21,956 nt of DNA, taken from Candidatus Uhrbacteria bacterium (GTDB lineage: Bacteria; Patescibacteriota; Patescibacteriia; UBA9934; GWF2-40-263). Position numbers and translations under genes: made by a program. The first letter of the stretch is position 1. Each line of letters begins with the position of its first letter. The stretch spans positions 1 through 21,956 of the forward strand of contig JACQXU010000001.1 in assembly GCA_016208545.1 (NCBI GenBank), given 5' to 3'. Shown in pieces: positions 1 to 5,811 of the stretch. The notes under the pieces were generated by a model. The model did not search any database, was not told where the DNA came from, and worked only from the letters and a program-made list of their open reading frames with translations.

Positions 1-209
1 AGAAAAGTTCGCAACTGTGAAGGATTTTGCGATTCCAACGCCTGGCGTGTTTCAAGGAGGTCGCAATTTATGTACTTGCCGGCGCGCGCTTTTAAAATCT
101 CCCTTACCAGAGTGGTTTTTCCAACCTGTCTGGCGCCGTAAAGGACAATTATTTTAGCTGTGTTAAGAGAATTTTTAATAGAGGTTTCAATTTGTCGATG
201 AATATACAC
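1..209 (-). CDS. AAA+ ATPase, DUF4143-type family, N-terminal part (cut by window edge)
   Basis: Only the first 69 codons are in the window. From a GTG at 209 the frame reads VYIHRQIETSIKNSLN, then a clear Walker A motif (GARQVGKTT, about residues 25-33) and a continuing ATPase fold (KYINCDLLE). An in-frame TAA lies upstream and I see no ATG between it and this GTG, so GTG is the best start; there is no clear Shine-Dalgarno. The GxRQVGKTT loop is typical of the archaeal/bacterial ATPases that carry a C-terminal DUF4143 domain, a family of uncertain role often compared with toxin-antitoxin or nuclease-coupled NTPases. A second member lies at 1144-2421 on the same strand. A perfect sigma70-type promoter sits just upstream. 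Family assignment is firm; function is unknown. Confidence 0.85.
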   Translation of the reverse strand, partial: MYIHRQIETSIKNSLNTAKIIVLYGARQVGKTTLVREILKARAGKYINCDLLETRQALESQNPSQLRTF

Positions 210-244
210 AGTGATTTTATTAAAAAACAGTATTCTTAATACTA

Positions 245-273
245 ATTATAGTATAAAAAATAGGATTTGTCAA
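245..273 (-). promoter_or_regulatory. Consensus sigma70-type promoter for the AAA+ ATPase at 1-209
   Basis: On the minus strand, TTGACA (273-268) is followed by exactly 17 nt and TATAAT (250-245), a full match to the vegetative consensus at both boxes. Transcription would start near 238, giving a leader of about 30 nt before the GTG at 209. Confidence 0.8.
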
Positions 274-299
274 TAGATTTATCCACAAAATAGAGCCGC

Positions 300-350
300 T
301 CCCCAAGGAAACATAACAAGATAGTTGTGTTTCATTGGGGAATGGTTCCC
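300..350 (+). promoter_or_regulatory. 5' leader with two mutually exclusive hairpins before the gene at 368
   Basis: TCCCCAA (300-306) pairs with TTGGGGA (335-341), GAAACA (308-313) with TGTTTC (328-333) and AAC (315-317) with GTT (324-326), around the loop AAGATA. This gives a near-continuous 18-position stem with one G/A mismatch and one wobble. The 3' arm can instead form GGGAA/TTCCC (338-342 with 346-350). The Shine-Dalgarno of the downstream gene lies about 6 nt further on. Alternative structures this close to a ribosome site suggest a folding-controlled leader. That is inference; no matching riboswitch class was recognised. Confidence 0.5.
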
Positions 351-367
351 AATTAGAGGAGGCTCCA

Positions 368-931
368 ATGTTGGAGCTGGTTTTCTTGACCGTCGCGTTG
401 GCGGCGGTGGTGGTTGCGGTACTGCTGAAGTACCGCGACCTTTACAAGCAGGGGTGCTCAACCATCCTTGAGCTCCGGAAGGAGCTCAAGGACGAGAAGG
501 CGAAGGTATGGACCTTCGCCGGCGTCTGCTTCTCTGGGGTCACCGTGACCCCGACGTTGGAGCAGGCAAAGGTGGTCGAGAGTGAACTCTCGACCACCTT
601 GGACGCGGTCAGGAAGTTCCTGGCCGCGTTGGATGCCGCCGCGGCCAACCCCACCGCAGTGCGGGAGGACGTGAGGATGAGCCTCCGCCTCCAGTACTAC
701 AACAAGCAGGGGGAGTACGCCGATGCCCGGGCAGCTGACTGGCAGCTACCCGGGTACGGATGGTATGTGGCAAGGTTTTGCCACACAGACTGTCCGTGCA
801 ACATCATCCTCCCAACCGGGGAAGATGAGGCGGAGGCGCGGCGGCTGGCGGCCGAACAGGGGCCGTTTATCTGCTCGTGCGGCAACTACCTCACCGAGGT
901 GGTTTGTCGGCATGGGCATTACAAATGGTAA
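368..931 (+). CDS. Membrane-anchored cysteine-rich protein of unknown family
   Basis: 187 aa. ATG 368 is chosen over an in-frame TTG at 335 because AGGAGG lies 5 nt before it and because residues 3-20 (ELVFLTVALAAVVVAVLL) then form an N-terminal membrane anchor. Next come a charged, probably helical stretch (about 28-47) and an alanine-rich helix (about 85-105). The C-terminal third has Cys/His clusters (CHTDCPC, then CSCGNY and CRHGH) that look like one or two zinc sites. Base composition is far more G+C-rich than the genes around it and codon use is biased to C/G third positions, suggesting different ancestry. The coding sequence holds at least seven perfect or near-perfect hairpins. It lies between two DUF4143 ATPase genes on the opposite strand. 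I do not recognise the family. A cytoplasmic zinc-binding tail on a single-pass anchor is the most that can be said. Confidence 0.75.
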   Translation: MLELVFLTVALAAVVVAVLLKYRDLYKQGCSTILELRKELKDEKAKVWTFAGVCFSGVTVTPTLEQAKVVESELSTTLDAVRKFLAALDAAAANPTAVREDVRMSLRLQYYNKQGEYADARAADWQLPGYGWYVARFCHTDCPCNIILPTGEDEAEARRLAAEQGPFICSCGNYLTEVVCRHGHYKW

Positions 932-1143
932 AACAACCCACCCTGCAACACGCGTAAGCAGGGTGGCAGAACGAAAAACGCGAGTTCAGCCGTTTGCCAG
1001 TGTCGTTAAAACTGGCTTCCGACTGATGTCGGAATACGTTCTTTGAAAGTTTGCACTTGGTGGGAGCGTTGCGATTGCACATCGCCTCGCTCCCCACTTC
1101 AATTGGAATCTTAAAAAGTTTGAGGTTTGAATTGAGGTGGTAA
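932..1143. other. Structured spacer with several hairpins and no gene
   Basis: It holds a chain of stem-loops. CCACCCTGC/GCAGGGTGG (938-946 with 958-966) is a perfect 9-bp stem. GCCAGT/ACTGGC is at 996-1001 and 1011-1016. TTCCGAC-tgat-GTCGGAA is at 1017-1034. A compound hairpin at 1060-1097 stacks GTGGGAGCG on GCGAT/ATCGC. CACTTCAATT/AATTGAGGTG (1095-1104 with 1130-1139) pairs with one wobble. The first could end the 368-931 transcript, but no U-run follows it on either strand, so it is not a standard terminator. The series continues the hairpin pattern inside the upstream gene. Confidence 0.55.
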
Positions 1144-2421
1144 TCAAAACGACTTGGCCAGAATTCCCGCCCACCAAAGAGGGCGGAAATGGACGGCACA
1201 GTCAAAATGTTTTTCCGTTTTCATTACCGCCCAATTCAAAACATAGGCCTCTTTTGGCCGGTATGTTTTGATAAAAGCTAAAAGACCAGCGGGGATATTT
1301 TCGCAATTGCCGCCTTTAATTTCAAATGGTGTGGCATCGTGCCCGGACTTGATTATTATATCAACCTCTTGTCCGGTTTTTGTCCGCCAAAAATGGAGCG
1401 GATGAAGAAAATCATCTGTTTGCTTGAATAGTTCATTGGCGACAAAATTTTCCGCGATGTAGCCAAATTCATTGGTGGCTGGCAAGACTGAGTAATTTTG
1501 CAAGAGAAGATTGCGAAGCCCCAAATCGTCTAGGTATATCTTTGGATTTTTTACTAACTCTTTGGTTTTGTTGGTGAAAAAAGGTCTGACCAAACGGATG
1601 ATAAACATATGTTCTAGCCAGCCGACGCGATTAAGCAGAGCAGTGCGTCCCATGCCCGAATCAGTTGATATGCGGCTGATGTCAAATATGGAGCTACTGT
1701 TGCTGGCCAAAAGCATAAGCAGTTTGCGTGTTTGCACCGGGTCGGCGGCGCGATTGAAATGCTGAATGTCGCGCGTGATGAACGAATTAACCAATTCATT
1801 CAGTAGGGAAGCTTTGGCCGAGTTATCCATTGTGTTCGCCACTGCCGGATAGCCGCCGTAAGCCATGTAGCGCAACATTTCTTGATTAGCGGTTTCAATT
1901 TCAGAGGCGGTGATTTGCGACGCCGGATTATTGTGGATAGTTGTGAACAGACGGTTTAATTGTTCATTTTGATTCCAATCGGCAAATTCAGCAAAGGAAA
2001 GAGGCCAAACATTGATCACTTGTTTGCGCCCGGCCATGCTTTCATCAATCGCCACCCACCAGGACAACGAGCCGGTCGCCAGACATTTGATATGCGGATA
2101 ATGGTCGTGGATTACTTTAAGGGTAGAACCGATAGTTGGAGACAGTTGAAATTCGTCAATAAAAACATAATGCTTTTCAGAGGCATTTAATGGCAAACGA
2201 GACAGGGCTTTAGTTTGATCGCGCCAAATTTCCAAATCAGTTGATTGTTCAAGGTCAAACCAGTGGATAGAAGATGAATTGACTCCGCGTTCAGCCAGTA
2301 GTTTTTCCCGCACCATTTGTAAGAGCGTTGTTTTCCCGACTTGGCGCGGGCCGGTAAGTAAGTCAATGTTTGGTGAATCAATTTCTTCCCATATTTTAGC
2401 CAAAATAAACCTATTTTTCAT
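1144..2421 (-). CDS. AAA+ ATPase with C-terminal DUF4143-like domain
   Basis: 425 aa, a complete member. Walker A is GPRQVGKTT (residues 24-32), Walker B is VFIDE (86-90), and a sensor-like LATGSLSWW follows in the core. The second half is the DUF4143-type region, ending with EVDIIIK and PFEIKGG, which resemble the acidic/lysine motifs of PD-(D/E)XK nuclease folds and often mark this family. Members are variously annotated as ATPases of uncertain role; none has a settled function that I can apply. ATG 2421 has no clear Shine-Dalgarno and no strong promoter was seen. The gene runs towards, and in the same direction as, its relative at 1-209, with the G+C-rich island between them. The two are not close copies in the comparable N-terminal part. 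Confidence 0.85.
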   Translation of the reverse strand: MKNRFILAKIWEEIDSPNIDLLTGPRQVGKTTLLQMVREKLLAERGVNSSSIHWFDLEQSTDLEIWRDQTKALSRLPLNASEKHYVFIDEFQLSPTIGSTLKVIHDHYPHIKCLATGSLSWWVAIDESMAGRKQVINVWPLSFAEFADWNQNEQLNRLFTTIHNNPASQITASEIETANQEMLRYMAYGGYPAVANTMDNSAKASLLNELVNSFITRDIQHFNRAADPVQTRKLLMLLASNSSSIFDISRISTDSGMGRTALLNRVGWLEHMFIIRLVRPFFTNKTKELVKNPKIYLDDLGLRNLLLQNYSVLPATNEFGYIAENFVANELFKQTDDFLHPLHFWRTKTGQEVDIIIKSGHDATPFEIKGGNCENIPAGLLAFIKTYRPKEAYVLNWAVMKTEKHFDCAVHFRPLWWAGILAKSF

Positions 2422-2515
2422 AAATGAGTATAGGATATTAAATTAGTAATACTATTTTAGTGTAGCATATTAAAATAGTTTAGTCGATGGATTTATTAAC
2501 AGTTCTATTTTCACA

Positions 2516-2609
2516 TCCAGTTCAAATGTAGAGACTATTTTTGTGAGACGAGGCCACAACCTCTCTCGCTGGCCGAGTCTTACCTATTTTGGTCAACTTT
2601 TGAACTGGA
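2516..2609 (+). promoter_or_regulatory. Candidate structured RNA leader before the HD-domain gene
   Basis: An 11-bp perfect inverted repeat (TCCAGTTCAAA, 2516-2526, with its complement at 2599-2609) closes a second stem. In that stem GTGAGAC (2543-2549) pairs with GTCTTAC (2577-2583) with one wobble and GGCCA (2552-2556) pairs with TGGCC (2570-2574). The two inner helices are separated by GA on both strands, which places tandem G-A/A-G oppositions typical of sheared pairs in folded RNAs. It ends about 35 nt before the ATG at 2644. It could be a riboswitch-like leader or an unassigned small RNA; I cannot match it to a known class. Confidence 0.45.
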
Positions 2610-2643
2610 GTTGAAAGCAGAACTCGATTATAATAGGTCTCTT

Positions 2644-3858
2644 ATGTTTCGTATTGCGTCGTTTTCACAAAAGTCAGATACAGAGTTTTTTGATGTTTGG
2701 ATTGGGCGAATCAGCACTGATCAAAAATTGTATGATCACGCTGAAGCGATACTGCATGCGGCCGCGACAGCCGAGCCGCTTGTCGCTGATTCTCTTCACA
2801 CTCCACAAGACATTAGATATCACGCCGAAGGTCCGTTTGTGCGTGATCATTTGCGTTTAATGCTTATGAGTTTGTACGCAATAGTCGAAGGTAAAATGCC
2901 ACTTTCCGAAATTGAAGAACTGCGACGTTTGAAAGGATATGAATATGAAGTTGAAGAATTGGAAGAACTTTTCAAAGCAGAGGTCGCATGGTTTGAAGCA
3001 TTTATTTTGTGTCATGATGCGGCAAAATGGGCGACTGTCACGTTCAAGTCACCAGAAAATTCTCGCGGAGCAGAACTTGGATTTAACCAAACTCTAACTT
3101 ATGAACCAGATGTGGATTTAGCAGAACGCTCGCGAGTGCGCTCTGCTTATTTGGATTTATTCGAGTCATTTACTCGTCAGCATCCGAATGAATCACAGCG
3201 TGAAATTCAATCTCTTTTTTATCTCACATACGAAATTGATGTGAAATATCCGCATCACGATCACATGATTCACTCTCCAGTTTATCACGCGCTGTTTGAA
3301 CGATTTGCGATCGCGCATGAACTCACAGATGTTCACGCGGCAATGCTTGAGGATATAATTAGCCATCATTTGTCATTTAAAAAATTTGCAGACGCGGCAG
3401 TGGGCAATATGAATCCGTTTGTGCATTTGGCGCAAAGAAAAGGTTACGATTCTGATGATTTTGTTGACTTCATTCAAGGCGCGATTTTTTTAGATTTTGT
3501 GTGTGGATCAAAACGGCTTTCAGCTCATGGATATTGGCACGAGATTTCAATGCTTGTTAATGCTTTGAAAGCCGAACATGATGTTGATCCAATGCAACGC
3601 GCGGAAAAAATTCACGCGCGTGAAGAGCAAGAGCACAAACAAAGAAATTTATTGTTTCGCGAAGTTGGACTCGATGGAATTTCGCTTATGGATGTTCTTC
3701 AAATGGAACCAGGACCTGCGTTTGGCCGCGCGCTCAAACAAGTGCAATCAGCAGTTGTTGGTCAAGCGCAAATGCCGGTGTTTGGGAAAAAAATTGATGA
3801 AGAAATTGAGCGAAGAGCAGGAGAGTTTTATAAAAAATTGTTTAAGACCGGAGAGTGA
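2644..3858 (+). CDS. HD-domain protein (probable metal-dependent phosphohydrolase-like)
   Basis: 404 aa from ATG 2644. A TTG at 2611 is in frame, but its GGAG directly abuts it, so the ATG is preferred; TATAAT at 2629-2634 could even give a very short leader. Histidine-rich signatures fit the HD superfamily: YHAEG and RDHL (about 59-70), CHDAAKW (about 121-127), PVYHALFERFAIAHE, and ISHHLSF with a later DFVCGSKR aspartate. The C-terminal end (PGPAFGRALKQV) recalls the tail of bacterial CCA-adding enzymes, so an ancestral link to RNA nucleotidyltransferase/HD proteins is possible, but no nucleotidyltransferase motif is seen. The stop lies 2 nt before ruvA, so the two genes are probably translated together. 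Substrate unknown. Confidence 0.7.
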   Translation: MFRIASFSQKSDTEFFDVWIGRISTDQKLYDHAEAILHAAATAEPLVADSLHTPQDIRYHAEGPFVRDHLRLMLMSLYAIVEGKMPLSEIEELRRLKGYEYEVEELEELFKAEVAWFEAFILCHDAAKWATVTFKSPENSRGAELGFNQTLTYEPDVDLAERSRVRSAYLDLFESFTRQHPNESQREIQSLFYLTYEIDVKYPHHDHMIHSPVYHALFERFAIAHELTDVHAAMLEDIISHHLSFKKFADAAVGNMNPFVHLAQRKGYDSDDFVDFIQGAIFLDFVCGSKRLSAHGYWHEISMLVNALKAEHDVDPMQRAEKIHAREEQEHKQRNLLFREVGLDGISLMDVLQMEPGPAFGRALKQVQSAVVGQAQMPVFGKKIDEEIERRAGEFYKKLFKTGE

Positions 3859-3860
3859 CT

Positions 3861-4406
3861 ATGATCGTATCAATCGAAGGAACAATTACATATCATGGCC
3901 TGGGTTTTGTGATTGTTGAAACCGGCGTGATTGGATACAAAATTGTTTTGCCAGAAGATGTTGCGCATTCACAGCAAGGACAAGTTAGATTTTTCACGCA
4001 TGAAATCATTCGCGATCCAGATCACGAGCTTTTCGGATTTTTGTCTATCGAAGCGCTCGAGTTATTTTGGAAATTGATCGGAGTTTCCGGAGTTGGGCCG
4101 CGTACAGCGCAGAAAATTGTGTTTGCTGACACTGTTGAAAAAATAAAAGAGAGAATAATGGCTGGCGATTTGTCGTCTTTGACGAATGTTCCGGGCATTG
4201 GTAAAAAGATAGCGCAGAAAATTATTCTTGAACTCAAAGGCGCGCTTGCGCAAGAACCTGATTTTGCCGCATTCGACAGCGACGCTGTTGAAGCGCTTGT
4301 GTCGCTTGGATATTCTCGCAAAGACGCAGAACGTGTGTTGAGCGGTGTTTCTGGCGAGACAACGGAAGAAAGAATACGCGCGGCACTAAAGATGTTGGGG
4401 AGATAA
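3861..4406 (+). CDS. ruvA: Holliday junction branch migration protein RuvA
   Basis: 181 aa. RuvA binds four-way DNA junctions as a tetramer and loads the RuvB motor. All three parts are visible: the N-terminal OB-fold (MIVSIEGTITYHGLGFVIVE), two helix-hairpin-helix motifs (VSGVGPRTAQ, 75-84; VPGIGKKIAQ, 110-119) and the C-terminal three-helix domain (DAVEALVSLGYSRKDAERVL) that contacts RuvB. Length is slightly shorter than usual, through a short acidic linker (about 132-140). ATG 3861 is chosen because GGAG at 3850-3853 is well spaced; an in-frame GTG at 3855 would overlap the preceding stop. It follows the HD-domain gene in one operon. ruvB and ruvC are not in the window. Confidence 0.95.
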   Translation: MIVSIEGTITYHGLGFVIVETGVIGYKIVLPEDVAHSQQGQVRFFTHEIIRDPDHELFGFLSIEALELFWKLIGVSGVGPRTAQKIVFADTVEKIKERIMAGDLSSLTNVPGIGKKIAQKIILELKGALAQEPDFAAFDSDAVEALVSLGYSRKDAERVLSGVSGETTEERIRAALKMLGR

Positions 4407-4412
4407 TCACCT

Positions 4413-4444
4413 GTCGTCTGTGCTGTAGAGACAGACGGGACGAC
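4413..4444 (+). terminator. Hairpin after ruvA, possible weak terminator
   Basis: CGTCTGT (4415-4421) pairs perfectly with ACAGACG (4431-4437), and GTCGTC/GACGAC (4413-4418 with 4439-4444) offers an alternative pairing. Only a short mixed A/T stretch follows, with no run of T, so termination is uncertain. Confidence 0.3.
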
Positions 4445-4454
4445 TTTAATAAAA

Positions 4455-4558
4455 TGACTAATTTCAAATGCCAAATAACGAATGAATGACTAATGACTAA
4501 TTTTACATTTATTCATTAGATATTCATTTGACATTCGTCATTAGACATCTGACATTTT
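4455..4558. repeat. Palindromic heptamer repeat, family A (solo copy)
   Basis: The left arm is built of 7-nt units such as TGACTAA, TTTCAAA, TGCCAAA and TAACGAA. The right arm is the degenerate reverse complement (CATTTGACATTCGTCATTAG). The whole would fold as a long imperfect hairpin. A second copy with the same unit order is at 13918-14033, and separated arms flank the S23 gene at 16653-17000. It fills the ruvA-FemAB gap. Confidence 0.8.
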
Positions 4559-4612
4559 CAAGCGGCGGTCAAGAACAGAGGAACCGAGTGGTAGATTGGA
4601 AAGCTCATCATT

Positions 4613-5620
4613 ATGTGGAAAAGAGTTGAAGAATTTGAAAAAGAAAAATGGAATGAGTTTGTGAAAAAGAACGGCCCGCAGTCGGGCCGATTTTTGCAAT
4701 CGTGGGAGTGGGGAGAGTTTCAAAAAGCGGTTGGAGAAAAAGTTGAGAGATTTGTTTGTGATAATGGTGTTGCGAGTGTGATAATTCGTACGACACCTGG
4801 ATTTGGAAAATATGCGTATTGTCCGCGTGGTCCGATTATTGAAGACGATTTTTTTTCTGTTATTAAAGAGTTGTCGGAAATTATTGATCCAATTATTTTT
4901 TTCCGATTTGAATTGTTGACATCTTTTCACAGGGGTGAAGAAGTGTCAACACATAAAACCAATAAAACTTTTCATAAAACCATTGATCTACAACAAAGCA
5001 TTGATCTACAACCGTCTCACACATGGATCACACAGCTTGAGCTTTCAGAAGAAAAACTTTTTGAATCATTGCATAAAAAAACTCGATACAACATCGGTCT
5101 TGCACAGCGTCACGGAGTTGAAATACGATTTAATGAAATTGATTTTGATTCTGTGTGGCCTATTTTTATTGAAACTGGATCGCGTGGTGAATTTCGTCTG
5201 CATCCAAAATCGTACTATCAAAAAATGCTGAAGACCATCAACACAGATGACTGTCGAACATTTTTAGCCGTTGCAATGTTTGAACAAAAACCGATTGTTG
5301 TAAATCTGATGTTGGATTTTGGAGGAGTTAGAACATATTTGCACGGCGCTTCATCACATAAATATCGTTCACTTATGGCTCCGCATTTTTTACACTTTGA
5401 ACTTATTAAAGATGCAAAGCAAAAAGGACTTTCATTTTATGATTGGTGGGGAATTACGCCGTCTGATCAGCCAAATCATCCATGGGTAGGAATTACACGT
5501 TTCAAAAAATCATTTCCAGGACGTGAAGTTGTTTATACTGGAACTTATGACTTGGTAAGAAAACCGTTTTGGTATAGAGTCTACTGTCTCGCACGGAAGT
5601 TGCGTAGAATGTCCTCATAG
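4613..5620 (+). CDS. FemAB/FemX-family aminoacyl-tRNA-dependent peptidyl transferase
   Basis: 335 aa, a usual length for a single FemX-like protein. Family members take an amino acid from aminoacyl-tRNA and add it to the peptidoglycan precursor stem peptide at the inner face of the membrane. Seen here: the N-terminal WEWGEFQKAVGEKVERF segment; ETGSRGEFRLHPKSYYQKML, matching the second GNAT-like half; ARQ-like residues replaced by the AQRHG region; and C-terminal YDWWGI followed by HPWVGITRFKKSFPG, a strong FemAB signature. ATG 4613 has GGAAAG about 8 nt upstream. The last codons (MSS-stop) lie inside the 5' end of tRNA-Arg(CCG). The amino acid added cannot be read from sequence. A run of related units (IDLQQSIDLQPS, about 123-134) is encoded by a short local duplication. 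Confidence 0.88.
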   Translation: MWKRVEEFEKEKWNEFVKKNGPQSGRFLQSWEWGEFQKAVGEKVERFVCDNGVASVIIRTTPGFGKYAYCPRGPIIEDDFFSVIKELSEIIDPIIFFRFELLTSFHRGEEVSTHKTNKTFHKTIDLQQSIDLQPSHTWITQLELSEEKLFESLHKKTRYNIGLAQRHGVEIRFNEIDFDSVWPIFIETGSRGEFRLHPKSYYQKMLKTINTDDCRTFLAVAMFEQKPIVVNLMLDFGGVRTYLHGASSHKYRSLMAPHFLHFELIKDAKQKGLSFYDWWGITPSDQPNHPWVGITRFKKSFPGREVVYTGTYDLVRKPFWYRVYCLARKLRRMSS

Positions 5621-5686
5621 CTCAAATGGATAGAGCGTGAGCCTCCGAAGCTCGAGATCGAGGTTCAATTCCTCGTGGGGACACCA
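5611..5686 (+). tRNA. tRNA-Arg(CCG), 3' CCA encoded
   Basis: A complete cloverleaf. Acceptor GTCCTCA pairs with TGGGGAC with one G-T. The anticodon stem TGAGC/GCTCG carries loop CTCCGAA, so the anticodon is CCG. T stem CGAGG/CCTCG encloses TTCAATT. Discriminator A (5683) is followed by encoded CCA (5684-5686). Its first 10 nt overlap the end of the FemAB gene, and a terminator follows, so tRNA and FemAB mRNA are probably one transcript. Confidence 0.95.
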
Positions 5687-5693
5687 AAAAATA

Positions 5694-5716
5694 AACCAGC
5701 ACAAACGCTGTTTTTT
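5694..5716 (+). terminator. Intrinsic terminator after tRNA-Arg
   Basis: CAGC (5697-5700) pairs with GCTG (5707-5710), extended past one mismatch by A-T pairs, and is followed by six T (5711-5716). It is short but correctly placed 8 nt after the CCA end. Confidence 0.6.
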
Positions 5717-5726
5717 GCTGATCTTA

Positions 5727-5780
5727 TTGACATTTAAACGTTTTTGGTTTACTTTATGTTTCTTCCAGTTATACTGGAAG
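5727..5780 (+). promoter_or_regulatory. Promoter region with a palindrome over the second -10 candidate
   Basis: TTGACA (5727-5732) is followed after 17 nt by TACTTT (5750-5755). A second -10 candidate, TATACT (5770-5775), lies within a perfect palindrome, CTTCCAGT-tat-ACTGGAAG (5762-5780). The palindrome could be a repressor site or a leader hairpin for the gene at 5812. Which -10 is used cannot be decided from sequence. Confidence 0.45.
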
Positions 5781-5811
5781 GGTGCTCTATCCAAGGAAAG
5801 GAAGTGAATGG

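Noticed and set aside
442..654. Minus-strand reading frame inside the G+C-rich gene
   Set aside because: It arises from the palindromes, has no Shine-Dalgarno, and the plus frame has AGGAGG, a membrane anchor and ordered Cys/His clusters.
723..1046. Second plus frame overlapping the end of the 368-931 gene
   Set aside because: Composition is an Arg-rich frameshift shadow with no domain and no ribosome site.
2611..2643. Upstream TTG start for the HD-domain protein
   Set aside because: GGAG is directly adjacent to the TTG, and the extra residues fall in the structured leader region.
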